A stretch of DNA of 22,464 nt, from positions 1 through 22,464 of the IMG/VR virus record IMGVR_UViG_3300003794_000015; one strand, given 5' to 3'. Below are positions 7,418 through 13,859 of this stretch, piece after piece. How positions within the stretch are numbered: the stretch's first letter is position 1; every line of letters begins with the position of its first letter. Origin of the DNA: a virus. The position numbers were made by a program, and so were the translations under genes. A model generated the notes under the pieces. It made no database searches. It was not told where the DNA came from and saw nothing but the letters and a program-made list of their open reading frames with translations.

Positions 7418-8864
7418 TCAGAGGCCCATGCGGTCCGCTGATCGGCGCTGGCGAACCTTCCGGTCGTGCTCCCTCAATGCATCGTTGAGGGTCCATCCCT
7501 TATTTACTGATGATCGTGCAGCGGGGTTGCCGACGCCGGATGGCCTAACCCCTATTCCGATTGCCGGACCGCGCGTCAGGAACGATTGAGGACGCTGCTC
7601 CAGGCTGCGGCGCAAGTCCTCCGGCTTGACCGCCAGACACAGGTAGCGAAACGCATCGGCGCCGTGGCTCCACTGGTCGTGAGCTGGCGTGTCGCTGTAC
7701 TGCCTACGGTCGGAGTCCCACTTGCGGCTGTAGTTCCGCAGCGCTTCCAGGCCTCGTGAGCAGCGATCGGCGTCAATCACGATCGGATACGTCCGAAGAA
7801 CCTTTCGAGTCGCGTCGATCCCGTGATAGACGCGGTTGCCTGCGTCAGGGTTTGGCACTCTCTGCGTCGGAAGCCCGTGCTCAATCAGCGTGTCCATCGC
7901 CGACTTCCGGCTGGCGAATGTCCGGTGCAGCGCGTCGTGCGGAACCCAGCACGAGTCGTACTGGTAGGGCTTGAGTAGCAGGCGCTCCGCCAGCAGGTCG
8001 GCGTCGAGGCCGCTCTCCTCGAAGTACTCGATCACCCGGATCTCGCCACCGATCACCTGCCAGAACCACACAGCGGTCGCGTCGTTGAACCCGATGTCCA
8101 TCGCGATCGACACCGGGTACTGGGGATCGTGGGTAATCTGGGGCCGGATCTTGTTGTCCGTCTCCAGCTGTTGGATCTGCTTGCCGTAGTACGAGCCGCG
8201 CTGCGCAGCCTCGAAGCTGCATTCGTACTCCTGCTCGTACTCCGCCTCGTCCATATCGCGGCGAAGCTCTTCCAGCTCATGTCGCCCAAGGAGACCTGAC
8301 GTGCTTGCCTTGAGGTGAAGCAAGAAGAATCGCTCGGGGTCGGCCAGCGCCTTGCGGTACATGTCCCAAAGGCCATTGCCCTTTCCCTTCGGCGTACCCA
8401 GGAACACTGCCCATCCCTTGCGGTCAGACAGTGCGGGACGAACGACCTCGCCCCAAAGGCTTAGCTTGACCTGCGCAAACTCGTCGATGATTACGCCGTC
8501 GAGGTATAGGCCGCGCAGGCTGTCTGGGTTGTCGGCGCCGGTGACGTAGATCTTGGAGCCGTTCACCAACTCGACGTACAGCTCGCTCTCGTTCACCTTC
8601 CTCGCGACAGGTGCTGCGTACTGCTTGAGGTAGCTCCAGGCGATCTTCTTTGCCTGTGCTGCGGTCGGTGCGATGTATGCGTACTGAGGGTTCTGCTTCT
8701 TACTGTAGAGAGCCCGCGCGATCAGGTCGTTGACCGACATGACGGTCTTGCCGGCGCGGTCTTCGACGATGACAAATCATGACGGCCCAGCGCTGTATGC
8801 GCGAATGGAACGGCATGAACACAGCGCGTGGCTGGTACTTCAGCTGCACTGACGCTGAGGTCAT
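7418..8864 (-). pseudogene. Terminase large subunit, frameshifted at Walker A
   Basis: The enzyme is the ATP-driven packaging motor and headful or end-cutting nuclease. The C-terminal 440 residues are intact and clear: Walker B in LYLDGVIIDEFAQVK, the coupling motif LGTPKGKGNG, and RNase H-like nuclease acidic residues in SIAMDIGFNDATAVWFW and HDQWSHGADAFRYL. The N-terminus lies upstream in another frame: ATG 8864, with GGGAG at 8 nt, encodes MTSASVQLKYQPRAVF and then RWAVMICHRR. Between HRR and AGKT the frame shifts, because CGGTCTT (forward strand) occurs at both 8743-8749 and 8757-8763. Removing one 7-nt copy restores ICHRRAGKTVMS, the expected Walker A. As read, no full-length motor is made. 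An assembly error cannot be excluded. Confidence 0.85.
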
Positions 8865-8874
8865 CGTGTGGTCT

Positions 8875-8890
8875 CCCTGTTGTTCTTGTT
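8875..8890 (-). promoter_or_regulatory. AACAAGAACAACAGGG leader element of the terminase gene
   Basis: Exact 16-nt copy of the element before the portal gene. It spans the end of the small terminase gene and carries the ribosome-binding site of the large subunit gene. Conservation at the same position before two different genes points to selection rather than chance; a translational-enhancer role is inference. Confidence 0.5.
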
Positions 8891-9341
8891 ATTCATCGTC
8901 AAACGAGATCTCGTCCGCTTCGATCACGCGGCCCTGCTCGTCAAGCACCGTCGTGTCGAGCGCCGTTGATGGCAGCGAGTGCTCGATGCGGATCGTGTTG
9001 TTCTGGTTGATCTGCTGCGCCTTCGGGGCGGCGTAGTACGCGGCCGAGAACTTTGCGCAGTCGATCCGCTCTTTCAGCGTTGCCTTGCGGCGGATCGGAA
9101 CCAGTTGTCCGCCGACCACCAGCAGGTCATCGAACTCTGCGTCGGGATCGGTCGCGATCAATGCCAGCAGCTCATGCGGAAGTAGGCCTGCCTCTTGCGC
9201 TCGAAGCCGCATTTCTGAGACGAACAGCGGAGGACGATTCGGAACGTGGCTGCTAACCGGCCGGTCAACCACCTGGAAGCCACGCAGATCCTCAACGGCC
9301 GTCTGCAGATTGCTGTTCTCTTTCTTGTACTGCTTCGGCAT
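8889..9341 (-). CDS. Probable terminase small subunit
   Basis: The 150-aa product lies directly upstream of the large terminase gene. It is the likely DNA-recognition partner that brings the packaging motor to viral DNA. The middle contains EMRLRAQEAGLLPHELLALI followed by an acidic stretch and LKERIDCAKFSAAYYAAPKA, a block I associate with small terminases of this phage type. The C-terminus is acidic (EADEISFDDE), as is common for the part contacting the large subunit. ATG 9341 has GAGGG at 4 nt, and its start lies inside the preceding small gene. Assignment rests mainly on position and the RIDCAKFSAAYYAPK-like block; sequence alone does not prove it. Confidence 0.6.
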   Translation of the reverse strand: MPKQYKKENSNLQTAVEDLRGFQVVDRPVSSHVPNRPPLFVSEMRLRAQEAGLLPHELLALIATDPDAEFDDLLVVGGQLVPIRRKATLKERIDCAKFSAAYYAAPKAQQINQNNTIRIEHSLPSTALDTTVLDEQGRVIEADEISFDDE

Positions 9342-9510
9342 CGGCCCTCTTCCTGCGTTGATGGCGCTTCACCGCTTCTAGGTGAGCCGCCTTGTTGTTC
9401 TTTGTGGTCCATCGGTCCCGGTGTTGCCGCAGCAGCGGGCCGTTGCGATGCATCCTGCCGCTGCCGCTCGGATGGATGAAGCCGGGATCAAGATCGTTGT
9501 CTTTGCTCAT
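9292..9510 (-). CDS. Small basic HNH-like or DNA-associated protein, function unknown (72 aa)
   Basis: The product begins MSKDNDLDPGFIHPSGSG and is rich in His, Arg and Lys (RMHRNGPLLRQHRDRW, then VKRHQRRKRADAEAV). ATG 9510 follows GAGGA at 7 nt. It overlaps the first 50 nt of the small terminase gene in another frame, and it opens the late operon. It has too few aligned His/Asn residues to call a true HNH nuclease, although such genes often stand beside terminases. The composition suggests nucleic-acid binding. I treat it as a real hypothetical gene because of its ribosome-binding site and position. Confidence 0.5.
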   Translation of the reverse strand: MSKDNDLDPGFIHPSGSGRMHRNGPLLRQHRDRWTTKNNKAAHLEAVKRHQRRKRADAEAVQEREQQSADGR

Positions 9511-9902
9511 TGCGCGTTCCTCGATGTCGTTCGGAAAGTCAGCAAGCGGCATAGATCGCCTAGAAGCGCTTCAAATCGATTTCATCAACGTCAGTGGCGT
9601 CATCTATCGTTCGGCGACGAAATAAACGCGTATATGCCGTTTAAATCGCTCCAGCGTTCTTGACGATTAAACTGCCGCTGAGAATCTTCAATTCTTTGCC
9701 ACAGCAGAAAAACACCGCAGAAATCAACCGGTTAGCCAGACTCTAGTCAACAGTGATCGAACGTTTGATCCAATGGAGAGAAACACTCACCACGTTTCAT
9801 TGGTGAAAATCCCCATAAGAAGTCGCTGAGCATACTGTTGACGCCGACTTTCTTTTCCGCCACTATTTATGACTAGCCTTAACCCATGTTATATGATCGA
9901 TA
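9511..9902. promoter_or_regulatory. Late-operon upstream control region (no gene seen)
   Basis: About 390 nt without a convincing gene, upstream of the terminase-led operon. Dyads seen: AAACG-9 nt-CGTTT at 9624-9642, a near-palindrome GATCGAACGTTTGATC around 9755-9770, and TCACCA-8 nt-TGGTGA at 9787-9806. A minus-strand TTGAAG (9686-9691) and TAATCG (9664-9669) are 16 nt apart and could be -35/-10 boxes. A CATAAATAGTGG site lies near 9860-9871. These fit operators and a late promoter, but none is proven. Confidence 0.45.
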
Positions 9903-10172
9903 TTATTTATCGATTTCGGAGTTTTGATCAGCTTCAGTCATATAGATGTGACCTTGCACTTCCAACGTCATCGCTACCAACCACGCCCGCTCGGCCTTGT
10001 ATCGCTGGACTGCATCATTAATCAGTTGAAGCAAGGTGACTTTTAGTGTTGGCTCAATGCCAAGTCGATGCACCCGTTGGATGAGAGTCGCCGGCGTTCC
10101 GTTAGACATGAGACGGGACGGGAGACAGACGATTACCGTCTGTCTAGGGAATTTGATTGCTTGCATCTCCAT
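9903..10172 (-). CDS. Hypothetical phage protein (89 aa)
   Basis: Not recognised. The product begins MEMQAIKFPRQTVIVCLPSR and has an amphipathic helical middle (LIQRVHRLGIEPTLKVTLLQ, then LINDAVQRYKAERAW), then a polar acidic end. No cysteine motif or membrane segment is present. ATG 10172 follows AGGA at 5 nt. A TAAATA site lies about 25 nt upstream, and the stop codon overlaps the start of the late control region. The helical pattern might suggest a small DNA-binding or regulatory protein; position next to the late control region fits that, but it is a guess. Confidence 0.55.
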   Translation of the reverse strand: MEMQAIKFPRQTVIVCLPSRLMSNGTPATLIQRVHRLGIEPTLKVTLLQLINDAVQRYKAERAWLVAMTLEVQGHIYMTEADQNSEIDK

Positions 10173-10266
10173 ACCATTCCTGATCGATTCTATGAATGGT
10201 ATTTAGTGCAAGAAAAGAAGCCTGTTGGCCGTTTGGAACAACAGACTTTTAGTGGGATTGGATCGT

Positions 10267-10428
10267 TTACTTCAGTTCGATCACAGCAGTGATGCGTTTG
10301 AGCTGAAATCCAGCCTCCTTGATCTGCTGCCGCAGCTTCGCTCGCGCCCGTTCTTCGGAATCAGCCTCGATCACCTCTTTGAATACCGGCAGCTGGTTCT
10401 TCAGAGTGAAAATGAACTGGAAGCGCAT
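10267..10428 (-). CDS. Small phage protein with Arg/Lys-rich helix (53 aa)
   Basis: A short gene missed by a 60-codon cut-off. The product starts MRFQFIFTLKNQLPVFKEVI and ends in FQLKRITAVIELK, with a charged helix between (EADSEERARAKLRQQIKEAG). The beta-alpha-beta-like pattern is compatible with a compact domain. ATG 10428 follows GGAG at 6 nt. Codon positions look coding, and the opposite-strand frames here are only shadows. It lies alone between the 89-aa gene and a terminator. Function unknown. Confidence 0.65.
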   Translation of the reverse strand: MRFQFIFTLKNQLPVFKEVIEADSEERARAKLRQQIKEAGFQLKRITAVIELK

Positions 10429-10517
10429 TTGGAACTCCGTTGCTTGTTGATGAGTCCAGTTTCAGCTCAGCTCGGTCCAACGACAACGGCGACACGTGGG
10501 CAAATACACCCAAAGAA

Positions 10518-10537
10518 AAAGGGCCCGTAGGCCCTTT
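10518..10537 (-). terminator. Rho-independent terminator after the 10557-10880 gene
   Basis: AAAGGGCC-4 nt-GGCCCTTT forms an 8-bp stem followed on the minus strand by TTCTTTGGG, with the stem's own T run before it. It lies about 20 nt downstream of the basic protein gene and separates the accessory block from the small genes to its left. Confidence 0.85.
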
Positions 10538-10556
10538 GTGTCTCTCAGCACAGCGA

Positions 10557-10880
10557 TTACTTCTGTGCAGCTTGCTTCTTGATGTTTGCCAGGTACGTCG
10601 ATGCGCCGGCTTTTGACAGCCTTGCTTGCTCCATGAATGCCTTCAGGATCTCCTGACGAGAAGCTGATTTCATCTTGGAGTAGATATCCCGGGCGATATC
10701 TGCCTTCGACGCTCCCTCTTTGGTCTTAGGTGGCAGTGCCTTCTGCGAAGACGGCTTCACCATGACGCGCGCAGCTTTAGCCGAGATCACTGCCTTCGGC
10801 ACGACTTTCGAAGGAGCGCGTTTCTTCGCTACGGGAGCAGTCTTCCTAGCGACGGGCTTGGTTGCTTTGGGCGTGGCCAT
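10557..10880 (-). CDS. Histone H1-like basic protein with C-terminal helical domain
   Basis: The 107-aa product has two parts. Residues 1-55 are a Lys/Ala/Pro-rich tail (PKATKPVARKTAPVAKKRAP), like the tails of H1-like nucleoid proteins. Residues 60-105 form a compact helical domain (KADIARDIYSKMKSASRQEI, then AFMEQARLSKAGASTYLANI), a pattern I associate with small winged-helix-like proteins of phages and plasmids. ATG 10880 follows GGAGGA at 7 nt. A terminator follows. A DNA-compacting or regulatory role is inferred from composition; no enzymatic motif is present. The gene stands alone between accessory genes. Confidence 0.65.
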   Translation of the reverse strand: MATPKATKPVARKTAPVAKKRAPSKVVPKAVISAKAARVMVKPSSQKALPPKTKEGASKADIARDIYSKMKSASRQEILKAFMEQARLSKAGASTYLANIKKQAAQK

Positions 10881-10988
10881 CTATCAGTCCTCCGTTGGTT
10901 GCGGTACAGCCCAATGTCCAACGGACAGCGGGGACAGACAACCGGCGATTGATGGGTGTTTGACCGCGCTCGGCCCCACGTCGCGATC

Positions 10989-11693
10989 TTAGTTGCAGCT
11001 GTACATCTCCGCAGTGTCGCCCAGGTATACGACCTTCCGGCCATCGGCTGTGTACTCGCCTGATCCGGTCTGTCGCACTGACCCAAACTGAGCAAGGCGC
11101 TTCAGTCGCTCGGCCTTCGACAAGCCTGGCGCACAGTGATCGAGCGTCGGCTTCTCTTTGCCAAGTGCATCTTCGACTTCCGGAGGAACTACCGGCGCAG
11201 TGTCGAGATTCCATTTAACGTCGATTTTGGAATAGCGAGAGTAGTCTTCCACGCGGACGAACTGTGCAAACTCATGACGTAGGCCTCTTGCTTTCCCTTG
11301 CTGATCTACTAGACGAGTGAAATCGCGGACGGCAATCTCCTTGCTGAACAGGTTGAATCCATCTTTATCTAGAAATCCAAAGCTTAAGGTTCCTTCACGA
11401 TTCTTTGGTGCAGAAAGATAACTTGGATATTGATCAAATACCAACTCAACGAACATTTGCCCGTCAACGAGCTTACTTCGCGCATTTAACGACATGCCAA
11501 GAGCACTACGGGTGTCCAAGCTCCACGTTGTTACCTCCTCGTATGGCCTTGCGTGTAGCTTCTGCCTAGCCTCATATAACTTATATATTCCGACGGCAGC
11601 TGCCGCCACCACGGCTACAGCAATGATTATTGCGATTGCGATCTTTAGGCCGCCCTGTAGAATTGTCCTTACCAAAACCATCCCCTTAGGCAT
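10989..11693 (-). CDS. Membrane-anchored hypothetical protein
   Basis: The 234-aa product has one clear N-terminal transmembrane helix (about 14-38; LKIAIAIIIAVAVVAAAAVG), then a short linker and a soluble domain of about 190 residues rich in beta strands (SKLVDGQMFVELVFDQYPSY and similar). Two cysteines near the C-terminus (DHCAPG and the terminal SCN) could form a disulfide if the domain is periplasmic. It is not a recognised family. The gene is AT-richer than the virion genes, a sign of a recently acquired accessory gene. The first ATG has only a weak AAGGGCGA far upstream; an ATG at codon 5 abuts AAGGGG, so the start is uncertain. Confidence 0.55.
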   Translation of the reverse strand: MPKGMVLVRTILQGGLKIAIAIIIAVAVVAAAAVGIYKLYEARQKLHARPYEEVTTWSLDTRSALGMSLNARSKLVDGQMFVELVFDQYPSYLSAPKNREGTLSFGFLDKDGFNLFSKEIAVRDFTRLVDQQGKARGLRHEFAQFVRVEDYSRYSKIDVKWNLDTAPVVPPEVEDALGKEKPTLDHCAPGLSKAERLKRLAQFGSVRQTGSGEYTADGRKVVYLGDTAEMYSCN

Positions 11694-11722
11694 TCAATCT
11701 AGCTTCACAGGTCGCCCTTAAG

Positions 11723-11732
11723 GTAATATTAC
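11723..11732. promoter_or_regulatory. GTAATATTAC palindrome upstream of the membrane protein gene
   Basis: A perfect 10-nt AT-rich palindrome, flanked by partial GG/CC symmetry, lies in the short gap between the HEPN gene stop and the membrane protein gene. TAATAT could act as a -10 box on the minus strand, but no good -35 is seen. Operator or promoter role is inference. Confidence 0.3.
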
Positions 11733-11743
11733 ACCTAGTCGCC

Positions 11744-12532
11744 TCATGGACGTTTACCTGGATCGATCTTAATCTCTTGCAAATGTACCCGATACGCCTT
11801 TACAAGAGAATCAGGCATAAACACAAGCTTCTCAATGTCATCCAACATCTCAGGATATAGATAAAGCACTGGATTCTGTGCATTCAATCGCCATTGCGCT
11901 CTAATCATCTTTCTCGCACGCCCTGCATACATTGGATTTTGCCAGATAAGCGCAGGGCGGCTGGGGTGATCTTTCTTCTTCATTACCCCTTCTAACAATC
12001 CACCGTTGATCCTGAACAAATGTGGTGCGCCAACGCTACTTTCAGTCACATCCTTCCAAGCTTTGTCAGCGACCGCTTGATTGGGAGATGAGGGAGGAAG
12101 CCAGAAGACCTTAAAGATTTGGCAATATCGACGCAACTCCCACACAGTGCGGTCGAGGTCCAACAGTGGATATCCATGTATGGAATACGGAACCTCTAAG
12201 TATCTGAATTTACCCACATTGGCTAGATGGGCGATGTACCTACGCGAGCTTTCCGACAGATCAATTTTGAATGGCAGCTTCTCGCATAGCGCCAATGCCC
12301 TATCAAGCTCATGCCCGATCTTTTTTGCAGGAATCCGATTATAGAGAAGTATTGACTTGAGGTACTTTTCAATCGCCTGCTGAGCCGACCAGAGATATTG
12401 CGGATAGAGTTCCTGCTTGCAGGCTAGACGCGCCAGGATGTAATCCCTATCCGCTTGATCACGAAACGATTGCGTGGCGAACGAGTTCACGAAGCGCTCA
12501 TGTTTATCTCGAGCATTGACATATCCGACCAT
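11744..12532 (-). CDS. HEPN-domain protein, candidate RNase or toxin
   Basis: The 262-aa product carries a HEPN-like four-helix segment at about 28-110. It reads DRDYILARLACKQELYPQYL, then WSAQQAIEKYLKSILLYNRI and KKIGHELDRALAL. The QQAIEKYLK and GHEL blocks are characteristic of the superfamily. An R-x4-H arrangement is present in RRYIAH (Arg97, His102), the motif linked to metal-independent RNase activity in active HEPN proteins. The C-terminal half is not recognised. ATG 12532 follows GGGAG at 7 nt; it starts 12 nt after the zinc-ribbon gene ends, so the two are probably co-transcribed. The DNA is clearly AT-richer than the head genes. A defence or toxin role is inference; no MNT nucleotidyltransferase partner is adjacent. 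Confidence 0.6.
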   Translation of the reverse strand: MVGYVNARDKHERFVNSFATQSFRDQADRDYILARLACKQELYPQYLWSAQQAIEKYLKSILLYNRIPAKKIGHELDRALALCEKLPFKIDLSESSRRYIAHLANVGKFRYLEVPYSIHGYPLLDLDRTVWELRRYCQIFKVFWLPPSSPNQAVADKAWKDVTESSVGAPHLFRINGGLLEGVMKKKDHPSRPALIWQNPMYAGRARKMIRAQWRLNAQNPVLYLYPEMLDDIEKLVFMPDSLVKAYRVHLQEIKIDPGKRP

Positions 12533-12544
12533 CAACGATCTCCC

Positions 12545-12937
12545 TTAGTGATAAGTGGACTTGCATGAAGGGCATCGCCATCTAGCAACTTGCCGGAATG
12601 GCCCAGATAGTTCATTAACGCGAATCTTTGCTGTCCTTGCGTCAAAGCATCCTGTGCAAAAGAAGCCTTCTTCACCAGCGAATTGATAAACGCCGTTTAT
12701 CAAGGTGGGCTTAGTCGAGTCTTTCACGACAAGTCGTTCCGAAAGTTCTCTATTCTCGTCAAGGAGACGCGCAAGGCGCGTCTTCAGTTCTGCCGCTTCG
12801 ACCTTCGCGTCGGCCAAGTCAGCGGCTAGGTCGGCAAGTAGCATCTTGAAGTCAGCGTCCTCGATCTTCTTCGACAGCTCTCGAAGCTTCCCAGTGATGG
12901 TCAGTGCGCTTTGCAGTGCAGCGATGACGTCCGCCAT
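12545..12937 (-). CDS. Coiled-coil protein with C-terminal zinc ribbon
   Basis: The 130-aa product has a long helical coiled coil (about 15-70; AAELKTRLARLLDENRELSE). A zinc ribbon follows: Cys-x2-Cys in FFCTGCFDA and Cys-x2-Cys in RWRCPSCKSTYH. ATG 12937 follows GGAGG at 6 nt. It precedes the HEPN gene in the same direction with a 12-nt gap, suggesting a two-gene unit. Similar coiled-coil/zinc-ribbon proteins occur widely on prophages and plasmids without a known role. It could be a nucleic-acid sensor or a partner of the HEPN protein; this is inference. Confidence 0.65.
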   Translation of the reverse strand: MADVIAALQSALTITGKLRELSKKIEDADFKMLLADLAADLADAKVEAAELKTRLARLLDENRELSERLVVKDSTKPTLINGVYQFAGEEGFFCTGCFDARTAKIRVNELSGPFRQVARWRCPSCKSTYH

Positions 12938-12976
12938 TTCATATCCTCCCTTGCCCGCGTCACGATGGTGTACACA

Positions 12977-13012
12977 GTCACGGGGAGGGTACGTTGAGCG
13001 GCACCCCGTGAC
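12977..13012. promoter_or_regulatory. 9-bp inverted repeat between divergent genes (putative operator)
   Basis: GTCACGGGG and CCCCGTGAC are perfect inverted copies 18 nt apart, in the gap between the minus-strand zinc-ribbon gene and the plus-strand coiled-coil gene. The two half-sites are centred about 27 bp apart, roughly 2.5 helical turns. An operator controlling the divergent pair is plausible; the binding protein is unknown. Confidence 0.45.
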
Positions 13013-13084
13013 ATCCCTTGAATAGGGTGCTTCCCCGCGGACGAGCTGGTGCCGCTGTCCAACGAGGAGATCGAGGAAAATTGA

Positions 13085-13519
13085 ATGAACACACTACCTG
13101 CTGTAAATCAACAAGAGATCGCGCGGCGGATTACTATGGCGCTAGCGAAAATTGCGAACTACAAGGAGAGGATAGCGGACATTGAGCGGTTGCTGAACGA
13201 CGCAAAGAACGAGTTTGACACCGTATCAGCAATCGTCAACTATGCGGAGGCCCATGAACGTCGACGCACCTTATTAGTTGGACTGTTCGTATATCCGAAC
13301 GACTATGGTGATTTCGAACCTGAGTCCCCCGACTTGGTCGTGCAGTTTCGGGAACGACTGACCTTCCTTGAAGGCTCGATGGACTCGTATGAGCGAAAGA
13401 TTAAGCGGCGCCGCGACGGCATTAGTTTAATGGAACGCGACATTGAACTATTGAAGAAGATCCAGCTACACTATTCACGGTCGCCATTCGCCCACATGGG
13501 CATTGTGGACGGAGCGTAG
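13085..13519 (+). CDS. Coiled-coil hypothetical protein next to the origin region
   Basis: The 144-aa product begins MNTLPAVNQQEIARRITMAL and is mostly helical. It has an N-terminal coiled coil (about 10-60) and a second helical pair (about 95-130; SYERKIKRRRDGISLMERDI), separated by a loop (VYPNDYGDFEPESPDLV). No enzymatic motif is seen. ATG 13085 follows GAGG at 8 nt. It is the only plus-strand gene in the middle of the window and abuts the AATACRG repeat cluster within 3 nt of its stop. A role in replication control is suggested by position only. Confidence 0.6.
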   Translation: MNTLPAVNQQEIARRITMALAKIANYKERIADIERLLNDAKNEFDTVSAIVNYAEAHERRRTLLVGLFVYPNDYGDFEPESPDLVVQFRERLTFLEGSMDSYERKIKRRRDGISLMERDIELLKKIQLHYSRSPFAHMGIVDGA

Positions 13520-13521
13520 AA

Positions 13522-13783
13522 GGAATACGGTGAAATACAGTGGAATGCAGCACCGTATTCGTTTTATCCCGCATGAACAGTGGAGAAAATACGGCAAATA
13601 CAGTAAATACGGTACTTTTATATAAATTGGATAGACCGCCAATAGTAGAGAGATAGAGAGGCGCTTTTACTGTATTTGCTGTATTTACCCTATTCCGCCA
13701 CCTCTAACTCCGCGTCAACACAGGGCTTTTTCAAGTCCACGAGGACCGGCTCACAGTATTCCACCGTATTCCCGCTGTATTCC
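13522..13783. other. Candidate replication origin: AATACRG repeats in inverted halves
   Basis: About 13 copies or variants of an 11-nt element (GGAATACGGTG / CAAATACAGTA type) lie in four clusters. Copies at 13522, 13532 and 13542 and at 13587, 13595 and 13604 point right; there is an opposite copy at 13551-13561. Copies at 13668, 13678 and 13687 and at 13752, 13762 and 13773 point left. Spacing within clusters is 8-11 nt, about one helical turn. Between the two halves is an AT-rich stretch (13614-13660, with TTTTATATAAATT) that could melt. The region lies between genes, immediately downstream of the VapE-like ATPase and PrimPol. Iterons beside their own initiator are known from satellite phage P4 and many plasmids; origin function here is inference. 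Confidence 0.6.
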
Positions 13784-13812
13784 TATCGTCTTTCAACGCT
13801 GTCAAAAGGAAA

Positions 13813-13830
13813 GCCGCCCGGTGGGGCGGC
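13813..13830 (-). terminator. Rho-independent terminator of the replication operon
   Basis: GCCGCCC-4 nt-GGGCGGC gives a 7-bp GC stem followed on the minus strand by TTTCCTTTTG. It lies 30 nt after the ATPase stop and would keep replication transcripts out of the repeat cluster. Confidence 0.8.
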
Positions 13831-13859
13831 TTCATCACCTGGACGGGCGGGACAACGAT

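Noticed and set aside
7498-7507. TAAATAAGG inside the terminase gene as a promoter for portal
   Set aside because: It is within well-conserved coding sequence and lacks a -35 box; kept only as a weak possibility.
6954-7589. Plus-strand open frame of 211 codons
   Set aside because: Antisense to portal and terminase; composition is that of a shadow frame.
9901-9910. TAAATA at the end of the 89-aa gene counted as a promoter
   Set aside because: It is formed by the last codons and stop (GAT AAA TAA), so it is probably chance.
10225-10530. Plus-strand open frame of 101 codons
   Set aside because: It overlaps the better supported 53-aa minus-strand gene, and its C-terminal part runs through a terminator hairpin.
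13522-13783. CRISPR array
   Set aside because: Repeats are only about 11 nt, spaced by 8-11 nt, and lie in both orientations; there are no uniform spacers and no cas genes.
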